Source: Owenweeksia sp. (lineage in GTDB: Bacteria > Bacteroidota > Bacteroidia > Flavobacteriales > Schleiferiaceae). Taken from it: a DNA stretch of 64,000 nucleotides. The translations under genes and the position numbers were made by a program. This document shows, piece by piece, positions 7,020-16,018 of this stretch; the stretch's first letter is position 1, and every line of letters starts with the position of its first letter. The notes beneath the pieces are model-generated. The model was not told the origin of the DNA. It saw only the letters and a list, made by a program, of their open reading frames with translations, and made no database searches. Location: the NCBI GenBank assembly GCA_028277105.1, contig JANQHO010000169.1, positions 1 through 64,000 of the forward strand. The letters are read 5' to 3'.

Positions 7020-7598
7020 TCAATTGTCCAATTTATTGTAATAGTCCTTTAACAGCTTACGCAGCTTAGCTTTGGCGCGTTGTATTAAACTGTCTACCGA
7101 GCTTTTGGTCGTCTCCAGTATATCGGCTATTTCCTCGTAGCTGTGGTTCTCCAGGTTGAACAATACATAAGCCGATCTTTGCCGGCCGGGCAATTGGTCA
7201 ATAGCTGCGTAAAAGAGCTCTGCCAGTTCGCGGTCTTCCATCTGTATACCGGGGTGTTTTATGTGTCCGGGTTGTAAGAAGTTGTCCGGGTCGTCTAAAC
7301 TTTGGCGGTTGATGAACCAGCCGCTGCGTTTTTTCTTTTGCCTGTAGCGGAGGTAGTCGAGGGATTTGTTAATGGCAATGCGGCATACCCAGGTATAGAG
7401 GGAAGACTGACCCTTGAATTTTTTAATGGAATGGATCAGCTCTATAAAAACCTCCTGCAGCAGATCTTCCGCCTCTTCTTTTTGAGGTAAGTAATGCAGG
7501 ATGATATTGTAGATCCGGTCTTTGTAGGTATTGACCAGGTAGCGGAACGCCTTTTCGTTGCCTTGGCGCAAAAGCTCAACTAATTGTTCTTCCTGCAA
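7020..7598 (-). CDS. ECF-type RNA polymerase sigma factor
   Basis: The 192-residue protein has sigma region 2 at about residues 18-90 (FRYLVNTYKDRIYNII, EEAEDLLQEVFIELI, LYTWVCRIAINKSLDYLR) and region 4 at about 137-182 (LPGRQRSAYVLFNLENHSYE followed by EIADILETTKSSVDSLIQRA), which binds the -35-like element. No region 1 or 3 is present, as expected for the extracytoplasmic-function class. It leads a three-gene run with a small membrane protein and a Spy-like protein, which suggests control of an envelope-stress response. The target promoters cannot be read from the window. Confidence 0.9.
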   Translation of the reverse strand: MQEEQLVELLRQGNEKAFRYLVNTYKDRIYNIILHYLPQKEEAEDLLQEVFIELIHSIKKFKGQSSLYTWVCRIAINKSLDYLRYRQKKKRSGWFINRQSLDDPDNFLQPGHIKHPGIQMEDRELAELFYAAIDQLPGRQRSAYVLFNLENHSYEEIADILETTKSSVDSLIQRAKAKLRKLLKDYYNKLDN

Positions 7599-7657
7599 AT
7601 TGGTACCGGGCTTTAATGGAGAGCCTAAAAGTAACTATTCAATAGCAGAATGAAGAA

Positions 7658-8542
7658 TTATTCCCATACGGGATGCTCACTGTAGGTTTCGTTTTTATCC
7701 AGTATTTCACCGCTGGTGGCATCTATTTTTACCGAGTAAGTAGTTTCGGTAATACAGCCATTGGTATAAGCACACCTCCCTTCCTTGGTATGACCGGTTT
7801 TTACCGAACTGATCAACCAGTATGCCGCATTTTCACTGATGCTTACTTTGGGAGGGTCCAGCCAATTATTCTGGAAGTAACAACCTTCCCTTTCCGCTAT
7901 TTTCACCGCCTGTACATAACTGATCAGGGCTTTGCTTTCCAGTTCCAGTATAGAATCGGTTCTGGCTTTGAAGTTCAGCAAAGCCTCTTCTGAACGGAAA
8001 GCCGTAGCCGGCCATACATAGCGGATGGGAATTATTGTATCACCGGTATAGGAAATAAAACCCTCGCGATGGGTCATCAAATAGCTACCTTCCAAGAGGG
8101 AATCGGAATGATGGCTGTAAGTAACTTTGTAATACTTATCAAAGTAGAGGGATATAAGATCAAAAACAAAAGGGATAACGATCTCATTCTGGCGGTTGAT
8201 CATACCAAAAGCACCGTCTTTTTTTAGCACGGCTTTTCCTTCCCTGAATACGTAAATGTCCTTGCTTTTTTTACTGATGCCGTCTTTTTCCGGTGTTGTG
8301 GATATGTAGTAGTTGCTGTCGTATACAAGGGGTATTGCCACCTCTTTTTTCCCGTTGATGAAGCCCGCTTTGCCATTAAACTCTACGTAGGCTAATCCTT
8401 CACGGTATTCAAGATCAATAAATTGTTGTTCTCCTGTGATCACCGCTTTTTCGTAGGGCCATTGGTGGCCGGTTTCAAATTCCTGGGCCATTGACGAGCC
8501 AGGCTCTAAAAAGACAAATACTGCGAGAACAAATCGATACAC
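7658..8542 (-). CDS. Exported WG-repeat protein
   Basis: After a signal peptide (residues 1-19, ending SSMAQ) the 294-residue protein has at least three WG/KWG-type repeats: GFINGKKEVAIPLVYD, GMINRQNEIVIPFVFD and GFISYTGDTIIPIRY. The C-terminal third is different and ends with a region that includes YSVKIDATSGEILDKNETYS, like PepSY-type segments. WG repeats are common in Bacteroidota and have no settled function. The gene overlaps the stop of the thioesterase gene upstream by one base, so the two are probably transcribed together. Confidence 0.65.
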   Translation of the reverse strand: MYRFVLAVFVFLEPGSSMAQEFETGHQWPYEKAVITGEQQFIDLEYREGLAYVEFNGKAGFINGKKEVAIPLVYDSNYYISTTPEKDGISKKSKDIYVFREGKAVLKKDGAFGMINRQNEIVIPFVFDLISLYFDKYYKVTYSHHSDSLLEGSYLMTHREGFISYTGDTIIPIRYVWPATAFRSEEALLNFKARTDSILELESKALISYVQAVKIAEREGCYFQNNWLDPPKVSISENAAYWLISSVKTGHTKEGRCAYTNGCITETTYSVKIDATSGEILDKNETYSEHPVWE

Positions 8543-8943
8543 TATAAGCGGTCTTTCACATAAGTAACTTCCGTTTTTCCGTGAGCAAAAGGTTTGCCAT
8601 CTTTATCGAGGTTTACAAATACCAGGCGGGCTATGGTAAGTATGGGTTCACGGGTAAGTTTATTCCGCACTTCACATTCCATGGTAATGGAGGTTGTACC
8701 AAAGTGGGTAGCACGCAGCCCCATTTCAATGATATCGCCTTGTTTGGGGGCGCTGATAAAATTGATCTCCGAGATGAGCTTGGTCACTACGTGAGGATTT
8801 TCCAGCTGAATAATGGCATAGATCACCGCTTCTTCATCTATCCACTTGAGAAGACTTCCCCCGAACAAGGTATTGTTGGGGTTCAGATCTTCCGGTTTTA
8901 CCCATCTGCGGGTGTGAAATTTCATTTCCGTTTGCTTCTCCAT
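8542..8943 (-). CDS. Acyl-CoA thioesterase, hotdog fold (YciA/BFIT type)
   Basis: The 133-residue protein has the single hotdog domain of the acyl-CoA hydrolase family: RWVKPEDLNPNNTLFGGSLL with the catalytic-type N and F-G-G-x-L-L-x-W-I-D-E motif (residues about 17-37), and INFISAPKQGDIIEMGLRA with the following TSITMEC strand. It hydrolyses acyl-CoA to free acid and CoA in the cytoplasm; chain-length preference cannot be told. It sits between dps and the WG-repeat gene, with one base to dps, so these genes form one transcription unit. Confidence 0.85.
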   Translation of the reverse strand: MEKQTEMKFHTRRWVKPEDLNPNNTLFGGSLLKWIDEEAVIYAIIQLENPHVVTKLISEINFISAPKQGDIIEMGLRATHFGTTSITMECEVRNKLTREPILTIARLVFVNLDKDGKPFAHGKTEVTYVKDRL

Positions 8944-8944
8944 T

Positions 8945-9415
8945 TTATTTCAGAAAAGCATTGTACATCCATACCAGCTTTTCCTGCTCGCGGATATAGT
9001 CACTCATCTGGGCGTTGGTGCCTTCATCCCCGGCTTCGTCAGAAAGAACCAGAATTTCCCGTTCTACTTCCAGCAAGGTTTGAAAGCCGCCTACCACTGC
9101 TTCTACTGCCGGGCGGGCATCAGCGATATTTTTGGCTTCTGCAATGGCTGAATGTTCTGTATAATCGCTGAACGTATGAAGGGGGGTGTAACCCAGGGTG
9201 AGGATACGCTCGGCTATCTCATCAATTTTTACCAGGGCATCATTGTAAAGCTCTTCAAATTTGCCGTGCAGTTCAAAAAACTTCTCACCGGTTATATTCC
9301 AGTGAAAACCGCGGGCATTGATATAGAACAATTGGTAATTGGAGAGTAAGCTGTTCAGTTTGTCAGCCAGTTGCTGAGATTTCATCCGATCGAGACCGAT
9401 TTGATTGGTTTTCAT
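8945..9415 (-). CDS. dps: Dps-family ferritin-like DNA protection protein
   Basis: The 156-residue protein is a single four-helix ferritin domain. The ferroxidase ligands shared between subunits are visible: H38 in GFHWNITG and the downstream HGKFEELYNDALVKIDEIAE, with D/E ligands. Dps forms 12-subunit shells that oxidise Fe(II) with hydrogen peroxide and shield DNA in starvation or oxidative stress. No Lys-rich DNA-binding tail is seen, so iron storage may dominate. A well-formed Bacteroidota promoter lies upstream (9446-9476). Confidence 0.88.
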   Translation of the reverse strand: MKTNQIGLDRMKSQQLADKLNSLLSNYQLFYINARGFHWNITGEKFFELHGKFEELYNDALVKIDEIAERILTLGYTPLHTFSDYTEHSAIAEAKNIADARPAVEAVVGGFQTLLEVEREILVLSDEAGDEGTNAQMSDYIREQEKLVWMYNAFLK

Positions 9416-9445
9416 AATTTAAAATTATTGATTTAAAATTTTGTT

Positions 9446-9476
9446 CAAAATTAACTATTAACCTTAAATCGTTCAA
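9446..9476 (-). promoter_or_regulatory. Promoter of the dps-thioesterase-WG unit
   Basis: On the minus strand TTG (9476-9474), 20 bases, then TAATTTTG (9453-9446) fit the Bacteroidota TTG-N19/21-TAnnTTTG pattern. Transcription would start some 30 bases before the dps start codon. Confidence 0.6.
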
Positions 9477-9576
9477 TTGCCATATAGTATGCTTTCATAA
9501 GTACAGCTTATACTCAGGAAGCTGAAATTCACAGGCAAATTGCAAAGTAGAGAGGCGGTGTAGTATTTTCGCTTTT

Positions 9577-10812
9577 ATGATCACAATTAAACCCTTTGCT
9601 GCTGTGCGTCCTACCCGGGATAAAGCTTACCTGGTGGCAACCCGCAGTTATCTTACCTATACTGACGAGGAACTGGATGATAAGCTCAATAACAATCCCT
9701 ATACTTTTTTGCATGTCATCAATCCCAAAGAGGGCAGGAAACTCTTTCCCGTACACAAGAAATACCAATTGGTAAAAGAGGTGTTTGAGCAGTTCCGCCA
9801 GGAAGGTATTTTTATTAAGGATAATGAGGATAGCTTTTACCTCTACCGCCAGGTTAAGGAGGGTAATGAATACATTGGTTTGATAGGGGCGGTTTCCGTA
9901 AAGGACTATCTGGAGAACCGGATCAAAAAACATGAAAAAACCATTACCCCCAGAGAGCAGATGTTTACGGATTATCTACAGCAGACGGGCTTTAATGCCG
10001 AGCCGGTACTGCTCACGTATCGCGATGATTTGCGTTTGGACAAGCTTTTTGCCCGGATCATAGCGGAGAGATCGGAATACGAGTTTACCAGTACCGACAA
10101 AGTGTTGCACCAGCTTTGGCTCATTGATCAAAAAGAAGATATTGACCTGATAACGGAGGTTTTTAAAGACCAGCAGGTACTTTACATTGCCGATGGGCAT
10201 CATCGTTGTGCCAGCTCCGCCTTGCTTTGCGACAGGATAGAAAAGGGAGGAGAACATGATTATTTCATGGCCTTTCTGATAGGGGAGGAGCAAATGAAAG
10301 TGTATGATTTTAACCGTTTGATCAAAGGTTTGAATGATAAGTCGGTACCTGATCTGATCGAAGAGTTGCAGGAAGGGTTTTTGGTAGAACCTATGGGTGA
10401 CAATCCATACCGGCCGGAAAAGCTCCACGAGATCAGTATGTATGTCGGTAAAAACTGGTACAAACTGGTTCCCAAGACCGGTACTTTCGATCCGCGCGAT
10501 CCCGTAGAACACCTGGATGCCCAGATCCTGAGTAAAAAGATATTGCGACCCATACTGGGGATCACCAATTTAAAAACAGACAACAGGGCGGGTTTTTTAC
10601 CGGGAACGGAAGGCCTGGAAGGTCTTAAAAATAAGGTGGACAATGGGGAATACGATATTGGCTTTGCGCTTTTTCCCGTAAGCATTGAACAGATAAAACA
10701 GGTAGCTGATGCCGGTAAGACCATGCCGCCTAAAAGCACTTATATAGAGCCTAAACTGCGGAGTGGACTTACCATATATCAGATCTCTGAGGAAACACTT
10801 CTCAAACAATAA
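9577..10812 (+). CDS. DUF1015 family protein
   Basis: The 411-residue protein matches the DUF1015 (SerB-like annotation) family over its whole length: ITIKPFAAVRPTRDKA at the start, ADGHHRCASSA at about residues 205-215 as the conserved signature, then DPRDPVEHLDAQILSKKILR and the closing region with FALFPVSIEQIKQVADAGKT, MPPKSTYIEPKLRSGL. The biochemical role is not settled; the conserved GHHR suggests a phosphate- or ligand-binding site. It precedes the yggS homolog by 36 bases on the same strand, a pairing that suggests joint transcription. Confidence 0.85.
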   Translation: MITIKPFAAVRPTRDKAYLVATRSYLTYTDEELDDKLNNNPYTFLHVINPKEGRKLFPVHKKYQLVKEVFEQFRQEGIFIKDNEDSFYLYRQVKEGNEYIGLIGAVSVKDYLENRIKKHEKTITPREQMFTDYLQQTGFNAEPVLLTYRDDLRLDKLFARIIAERSEYEFTSTDKVLHQLWLIDQKEDIDLITEVFKDQQVLYIADGHHRCASSALLCDRIEKGGEHDYFMAFLIGEEQMKVYDFNRLIKGLNDKSVPDLIEELQEGFLVEPMGDNPYRPEKLHEISMYVGKNWYKLVPKTGTFDPRDPVEHLDAQILSKKILRPILGITNLKTDNRAGFLPGTEGLEGLKNKVDNGEYDIGFALFPVSIEQIKQVADAGKTMPPKSTYIEPKLRSGLTIYQISEETLLKQ

Positions 10813-10848
10813 GGCTGCTCTAATTCTTTTAAAGAAAAGTCAAAGTAT

Positions 10849-11514
10849 ATGAAATCTTTAATTGCCGAAAGCTTAGATCATTTAAAACACAAACTGCCGG
10901 ATAATGTAAAACTGGTAGCCGTGTCCAAAACCAAGCCCATAGAAGATATTATGGAGGCCTATAAAGCGGGGCAACGGGATTTTGGCGAGAACCGCATCCA
11001 GGAAATGACAGAAAAGTACGGGCAGTTGCCTGAGGATATTCGCTGGCATATGATAGGGCATGTGCAGGGGAATAAAATAAAATACATGGCTCCTTTTGTT
11101 CACCTGGTACACGGTATGGATAAGCCTAAAAGAGTAAAAGAACTCAACAAGGAAGCCCAAAAGAATGGGCGTATTATCGATTGCCTGATACAGATCCATA
11201 TTGCCCGGGAGGAAAGTAAATTTGGATTTGACTACGATGAAGCCTGGCAATTGCTGAGTGACTCCCCGGGCGAAAAATTTCCTCATGTACGAATAAGAGG
11301 CCTGATGGGGATGGCTACCCTAACAGATAATGAACCGCAGATCAGAAATGAGTTCAGGGGATTGAAGCAGTTTTTTGACAAGGTGAATAACGAATTGAAT
11401 TTACCGGACTTTGATATTTTGAGTATGGGTATGAGCGGTGACTTTCAGTTGGCGTTGGATGAAGGAAGTAACATGATACGCATAGGCTCGGCAATTTTTG
11501 GCAGGCGAAGCTAA
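10849..11514 (+). CDS. yggS: PLP homeostasis protein, YggS/PROSC family
   Basis: The 221-residue protein has the one-domain alanine-racemase-like barrel of YggS. The PLP-binding lysine is K27 in AVSKTKP. Other family signatures are FGENRIQE, WHMIGHVQGNK and the phosphate-binding SMGMSGDFQLALDEGSNMIR with RIGSAIFG at the end. It holds pyridoxal phosphate in the cytoplasm and keeps B6 and amino-acid pools balanced rather than catalysing a known reaction. Its end overlaps the convergent outer membrane gene by four bases. Confidence 0.9.
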   Translation: MKSLIAESLDHLKHKLPDNVKLVAVSKTKPIEDIMEAYKAGQRDFGENRIQEMTEKYGQLPEDIRWHMIGHVQGNKIKYMAPFVHLVHGMDKPKRVKELNKEAQKNGRIIDCLIQIHIAREESKFGFDYDEAWQLLSDSPGEKFPHVRIRGLMGMATLTDNEPQIRNEFRGLKQFFDKVNNELNLPDFDILSMGMSGDFQLALDEGSNMIRIGSAIFGRRS

Positions 11515-12176
11515 AAAAAATAAAAACTTATCCGGGATGATATATAGGGTGAAAAGCCAGTAAAATCCAGGTCAGTCATCTGATCCCCGGAGTCAAACTG
11601 CACCGGTGCAACATCGGTATTGAGCTTCTCTCGATATTGCGCTCCAAATGAAAATTCAAAGGCGAAAAAATCGCGGTAAACCTCAAAGCCCAATTCCAGG
11701 TTGGTTCCAAAAGTTTTTACGGGGTATTTTTTAGCTATAAGTCCTCTTCTGTAATAGGTTAAGCCGTTCTGCTCATAGCTTATCCAGCCTGTTTCGTTGT
11801 AGTGGACATTGGCACTTTGGTAAAAAGGGGTGATCCGGAAAAAGGAGAAATGATCATTTACATTCCGGTGTAAATAGACCTTATAGGAAAGATTGCTGTA
11901 AAAACCACTCACATAGCGGTCGTTTTCGGTCATTATGCTGTTGTTGAAGTCGTAATTGCCGCTTAACCATCCCATACCCAGGCCTACCGTGTGAGGGCCA
12001 TCCCAGCGGTAAGCCACTTCAAACCTGCCGCGGGATAACAAGACATCGGTATAAACAAAGTCCAGTTTAAACTGCCTTTCCGGGTAATTCTCAAAAGGTA
12101 AATACTCAAATCTTTGTTGTGCCTGCACACAGTTAACTGACAGTATTGATAAGAAAAGGCTTAACAGGACTTTCAT
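11511..12176 (-). CDS. Predicted outer membrane beta-barrel protein, unknown family
   Basis: The 221-residue protein has a signal peptide (about residues 1-20, ending CVQAQ) and then alternating amphipathic strands such as FKLDFVYTDVLLSRGRFEVA, HTVGLGMGWLSGNYDF and FAFEFSFGAQYREKL, ending in an aromatic residue (ISFYFF), as is typical of outer membrane barrels. I do not recognise a named family. It starts inside the end of the LVIVD lipoprotein gene (12173-12176), so the three genes 13398 to 11511 are probably one operon. Confidence 0.55.
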   Translation of the reverse strand: MKVLLSLFLSILSVNCVQAQQRFEYLPFENYPERQFKLDFVYTDVLLSRGRFEVAYRWDGPHTVGLGMGWLSGNYDFNNSIMTENDRYVSGFYSNLSYKVYLHRNVNDHFSFFRITPFYQSANVHYNETGWISYEQNGLTYYRRGLIAKKYPVKTFGTNLELGFEVYRDFFAFEFSFGAQYREKLNTDVAPVQFDSGDQMTDLDFTGFSPYISSRISFYFF

Positions 12177-12910
12177 CGGATGCTGCTCAGTAAGGTCAGT
12201 TGTTTGTTGTGATACCGGTACTGGGACAAACCGGTTTCCGTAACTATTATCATCAGGTCACTAACAGGAATAATGTCTACCGCAGCTATGTTCTCAATGG
12301 CATTCAGCAATTTTAGCTCCAGGGGATTGTTAACATCGTAAACCTTTACACCATTGTCACAGATCAACAGCGTATCACCGTAAATGGCCAGGCCTACCGG
12401 ATGGATCATGGGTACTGATATTATATGTTCGGGCCTGTGCAGGTTTCGCACATCGATAATGTCCAGTTGATTGATATTGCGATTGCAGAAATTATTCTGA
12501 ACCGAAGAGCGAAGAGTTACATAAGCGTACTCATGGTCGGCCACTACCGGATCGCAACTCAGCACGTGCTCATAATGGCTCAGGTAATTCACGGCAGGGG
12601 CATTGCCTACATCGTAAATGTACATACCCTGGGTGCTGCCGATAAACAAAGTGCTATCGTCACGCGGAAAGATGGTTTCCACATCTACTCCAACATTCTG
12701 GTTACTCAGGTAAACCGGGTTTTCGAGGTTGGAAATGCTAAAAGTCTTTAAGCGGGTGCCATTAACTGCATACAGGTGATCTTTTATAATGGCAAACCGG
12801 GCCAGGGAACCACCCTGGCCAACAGATGCCAGGTCGCCAGCACTGCCGCTGTCTTTATCACACGACAAAAGAAAAAAGCTCGTAACTATGAGGTAGATCA
12901 ATTTCTTCAT
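12173..12910 (-). CDS. LVIVD-repeat lipoprotein
   Basis: The start at 12910 is preferred over 12922 because it gives a clean lipoprotein signal (MKKLIYLIVTSFFLLSC) and overlaps the stop of the upstream gene as ATGA. The protein has repeats typical of LVIVD domains, which form beta-propellers: LKTFSISNLENPVYLSNQNV, MYIYDVGNAPAVNYLSHYEH, LDIIDVRNLHRPEHIISVPM and VKVYDVNNPLELKLLNAIEN. Such proteins sit on the cell surface or in the periplasm of Bacteroidota with no defined role. Neighbours are a second LVIVD-like lipoprotein and a barrel protein. Confidence 0.75.
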   Translation of the reverse strand: MKKLIYLIVTSFFLLSCDKDSGSAGDLASVGQGGSLARFAIIKDHLYAVNGTRLKTFSISNLENPVYLSNQNVGVDVETIFPRDDSTLFIGSTQGMYIYDVGNAPAVNYLSHYEHVLSCDPVVADHEYAYVTLRSSVQNNFCNRNINQLDIIDVRNLHRPEHIISVPMIHPVGLAIYGDTLLICDNGVKVYDVNNPLELKLLNAIENIAAVDIIPVSDLMIIVTETGLSQYRYHNKQLTLLSSIR

Positions 12911-13398
12911 TTTCTTATCCATTTTACAATTACAGTGTTAGCAGGGCGGTTTTCAGCTAAGTATTCATTGGGTACCCAGCCAAAATCAGGCGGTACCAGT
13001 TCGGGAAACACATCTTTGTTGCGATCGAGCACTGTAGCGTTATTACCGTCATAGCGCAAAGCAACCAGGTCAACGGAATTATCAGCGTAAATAACATCTC
13101 CTTTAATAGCGATATCTATGTTGCCGGGAATTTGGATGAAGCCGATATTTTCCGGGTTAGAGGGGTTGCTGTTGTTGAATACGTGAATGCCTTCAAACTT
13201 TTCATTGATGAACAAGAAAGGCTCTTTGTAATAGATCTTACCGGGGTTGTTCATAGTTTTTGGCGGAAGGGCCTGAATGGAATTTTCGAGGCTGATCCGG
13301 TCGATGAGAATGGGTTCGTATTCGGTTGCGATTTCTTCTTGACGGGGAACGCAGCTCAATAGCAAGATGCTGCCGCAAAAAAGCAGTAATTTCTTCAT
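12907..13398 (-). CDS. LVIVD-like lipoprotein, short
   Basis: The product has 163 residues and a lipobox (MKKLLLFCGSILLLSC). The stretch EGIHVFNNSNPSNPENIGFI reads as one LVIVD repeat, followed by NIDIAIKGDVIYADNSVDLV, a second half-repeat. The C-terminal part matches the usual ending after such repeats. It overlaps the next LVIVD lipoprotein gene by four bases. The two may act together on the cell surface; no function is known to me. Confidence 0.65.
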   Translation of the reverse strand: MKKLLLFCGSILLLSCVPRQEEIATEYEPILIDRISLENSIQALPPKTMNNPGKIYYKEPFLFINEKFEGIHVFNNSNPSNPENIGFIQIPGNIDIAIKGDVIYADNSVDLVALRYDGNNATVLDRNKDVFPELVPPDFGWVPNEYLAENRPANTVIVKWIRK

Positions 13399-13461
13399 AA
13401 TTAGACAAATGGGTTAGTTTTTAATTATACGCAGGCGAGCTTGTAAAGGTTGGGAGAGCCG

Positions 13462-15981
13462 CTATCTTTTGCGATTATTTTTGTAGTAGAGGTAGTCAAA
13501 ATCCACTCCCAGTCTAACGGAAGGACGCAACCTTTTAAAGTTGTCAATACCTCCGGCAAACTCCAGCCGTAATACTTTGAGAATGTTGTCGAAGCCGATG
13601 AAGAACTCCAGAAATTGGGCCTCGTTAAACGAATTCAGATAATTGCAACCCACAAGAGAGTGCACCTTAGCTCTTCGGGCAGGACCGAACTGCGAAAGCA
13701 GGAAACCGTCAAAATTGTGTTCGTAATGCAATTCCAGGTAACCCCGGGCCGTGCTGTATTCATAATAAGGCAGGGTACTGAATTGCTTGATGGTAGCACT
13801 TCTGCGGGGAGTTGGTTGTAGAAAGAAAGTCTGGATACCGTTAAAATGCTTGTAATCAATAAAAGGAAGACGATTACTGTATAAAAAGCCTCCGCTGCTG
13901 ATATCAAATTGCGAGAGACCGATATTTCTCAGGCGTATGTTATAGGCCATTCCTCCTTCGATGAAAGCAAAGTCTGTTTCGCTGAATCCGCTGGGTATGC
14001 CAGCTTTGAAATTGAAATAAAGTTTGGGAGCGTTTCTTACTACCAGGTTTACTTTGCGTCCCATCATCACTTTGTAAAGGTGGTTAAACTGATAGCTGAG
14101 GTTTATATTGAGAGTAAGGGCATGGTGGGCTTTGAAGCCTTCTGAACTGATAACCGGTAAGTTTTCCGGGTTGTTGGGGGTAAAGGAATTGGGGTTGCCA
14201 ATTATCCTGAAATCAGTAGTATTAAAAAGCGGATACCGCCAGGCAAACTCCAAACCTGAGATCAGCTCCAGCCCGTTTAACAATTCCTGATCATAACCGA
14301 ACTCGAGGTAATCTTTACCGTAAAGTTTGAGGAAGTTTTGACTGATAAATAGCGAATAAAGGCTATTGATCACCGGTAGTATGGGCTGTTGATCGTTGAA
14401 CTGTTCTACATCATGCCCCCCGGAAAGGGATAGCTTTACCGGTTTCAGCAGATTGAATTTGTACGAAGTTTTAAGGGAAGCCTTGAGGCGGGTATCGCTG
14501 AAACCATAGCGAATAGAAGGAGTAACTTTCCATTCTCTAAGAGGCTGCACCCATTTTACCGGGAAGCAGTAATTGAGATATAAACCTTCTACGGTATTGT
14601 AGCCAAAGGTATACCACAAAGGATCCCAGTCAACCATAACTCCCTGCTTAAAGCTCTCGTGCCCGGTTACCGTCCAGTCAGAAAACCGGAATTCGTTAGA
14701 CCACCACAAGGGAGAATTGAGGAGGAGGTAATTCTGATAGTTGGAGTTGAGGTTTTGGCGAAAAAAAGTGGTTTTCTCTTTTTTTGTGATAGGAACTGCT
14801 CTTTTCTTTTCCCAGTAAATACTATCAGGTTGAAAATGATGACGGTCTATTTCGAGAACCTGACGGTCAAAATCTGAAAAGGAAAGAGAGTCAGTAAAGT
14901 GATGGTTGTGGTAATAGAGATGCATATCATAATATCCACTGTAGCCGATAATATCGAGGTAATAAGCAAGCTTTTGGGAAGCTGCTTTATAACGGCCGTT
15001 TTGGTAATAGAAAATTTGCTTAACCCGTATACTGTCTACCAGTTCCAATTGGTTTCCCTGGGTAATGCTGAAATCAGCGGCAGCCAGGGTAAAAGTTTGG
15101 TCGTAGAGGTCCATGGTACCACTAAAAGCTGCGTATTTTTTTCCTTTAGGAGTAAATTTTATGCGGTATACTTTTCGTTTATCTTCAAAGTATTCCCCTA
15201 TCCTTTCAAAGTCATAAAATTTAAGGGCATCATCGCACAAAGGAGAATAATAGCCCCGGGTAGAAACTTCCCTTACGTAAATTTTGGAATGAAAAAGACT
15301 GAGGTCGTATTCCGGTAATTCCACCCACGAAGGCACCGGAAATGAACCACCTGAATTAATGGCCTCATTAAACACATCATAATGATTGCGGTCTTTGTAT
15401 TTGAACAAGCCTTTTTTCTCGCTGATAAATACCAGACCGGTATCGCTTTTAGCGGGAATAACCCTACCTGACACAGGCCAGATGTTGAAGGGAATCTTAT
15501 TAAACCTGGCCCTGTTTTTTATGTAGTATCGGGAAGTGAAACCGGTATAAAGCCTCTCATTCTCCGCTCTTTTTAGTTGTGCTTTTTGAATAATAGCTGC
15601 CGGATCAAAGTAGGTGTTATCGGTTATGCTATCGAGAGTGATAAAAAGCTTTTCATCGTAATTAAAAGGAAGACTCACTGTTCTTGGATAATAGCCCGGA
15701 GCTTTAAAAGTTACCCTGTCGGGTTTGTAATCCAGTTGAACGGAAAATTTGCCCTGTAAGTCAGTATAAAATATATCCTGGCTGCCTGATATGATGAGTA
15801 TTACTTCTTCCGGTATATTTCCGTTGGCATCTTTTACTTCTCCGTGAAAGGTATAAACCTGGCCTCTGGCATAGATACCGAATGCAAGCAACAGAATTAC
15901 AGAACAGATTTTAGGCAGAGCCGTCAAGTGAAATAAAGGTGTTTTATGCACAAAATAACGATAACATCTTTTCAGAACCAC
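13462..15981 (-). CDS. DUF5686 outer membrane protein with carboxypeptidase-regulatory-like domain
   Basis: The protein has 839 residues. Start codons are GTG at 15981 or GTG at 15951; the latter leaves a more usual signal peptide (HKTPLFHLTALPKICSVILL). Residues of about 44-115 form a CarboxypepD_reg-like domain (YTFHGEVKDANGNIPEEVIL, VTFKAPGYYPRTVSL). The remainder is a DUF5686-type barrel with many aromatic strands and a C-terminal FDYLYYKNNRKR. The family is common in Bacteroidota and is probably involved in outer membrane assembly or export; the substrate is unknown. It stands alone, 63 bases upstream of the LVIVD genes. Confidence 0.75.
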   Translation of the reverse strand: MVLKRCYRYFVHKTPLFHLTALPKICSVILLLAFGIYARGQVYTFHGEVKDANGNIPEEVILIISGSQDIFYTDLQGKFSVQLDYKPDRVTFKAPGYYPRTVSLPFNYDEKLFITLDSITDNTYFDPAAIIQKAQLKRAENERLYTGFTSRYYIKNRARFNKIPFNIWPVSGRVIPAKSDTGLVFISEKKGLFKYKDRNHYDVFNEAINSGGSFPVPSWVELPEYDLSLFHSKIYVREVSTRGYYSPLCDDALKFYDFERIGEYFEDKRKVYRIKFTPKGKKYAAFSGTMDLYDQTFTLAAADFSITQGNQLELVDSIRVKQIFYYQNGRYKAASQKLAYYLDIIGYSGYYDMHLYYHNHHFTDSLSFSDFDRQVLEIDRHHFQPDSIYWEKKRAVPITKKEKTTFFRQNLNSNYQNYLLLNSPLWWSNEFRFSDWTVTGHESFKQGVMVDWDPLWYTFGYNTVEGLYLNYCFPVKWVQPLREWKVTPSIRYGFSDTRLKASLKTSYKFNLLKPVKLSLSGGHDVEQFNDQQPILPVINSLYSLFISQNFLKLYGKDYLEFGYDQELLNGLELISGLEFAWRYPLFNTTDFRIIGNPNSFTPNNPENLPVISSEGFKAHHALTLNINLSYQFNHLYKVMMGRKVNLVVRNAPKLYFNFKAGIPSGFSETDFAFIEGGMAYNIRLRNIGLSQFDISSGGFLYSNRLPFIDYKHFNGIQTFFLQPTPRRSATIKQFSTLPYYEYSTARGYLELHYEHNFDGFLLSQFGPARRAKVHSLVGCNYLNSFNEAQFLEFFIGFDNILKVLRLEFAGGIDNFKRLRPSVRLGVDFDYLYYKNNRKR

Positions 15982-16018
15982 AATTAAATTTCCCTGCCAT
16001 TATCTATACCTTAGCAAA

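Noticed and set aside
8581-9171. A 196-codon plus-strand frame across the thioesterase and dps genes
   Set aside because: It is antisense to two well-supported genes, and its translation has no domain.
15577-15759. Short plus-strand frames inside the DUF5686 gene
   Set aside because: Opposite a long gene with continuous barrel-like coding; no start signal or family.
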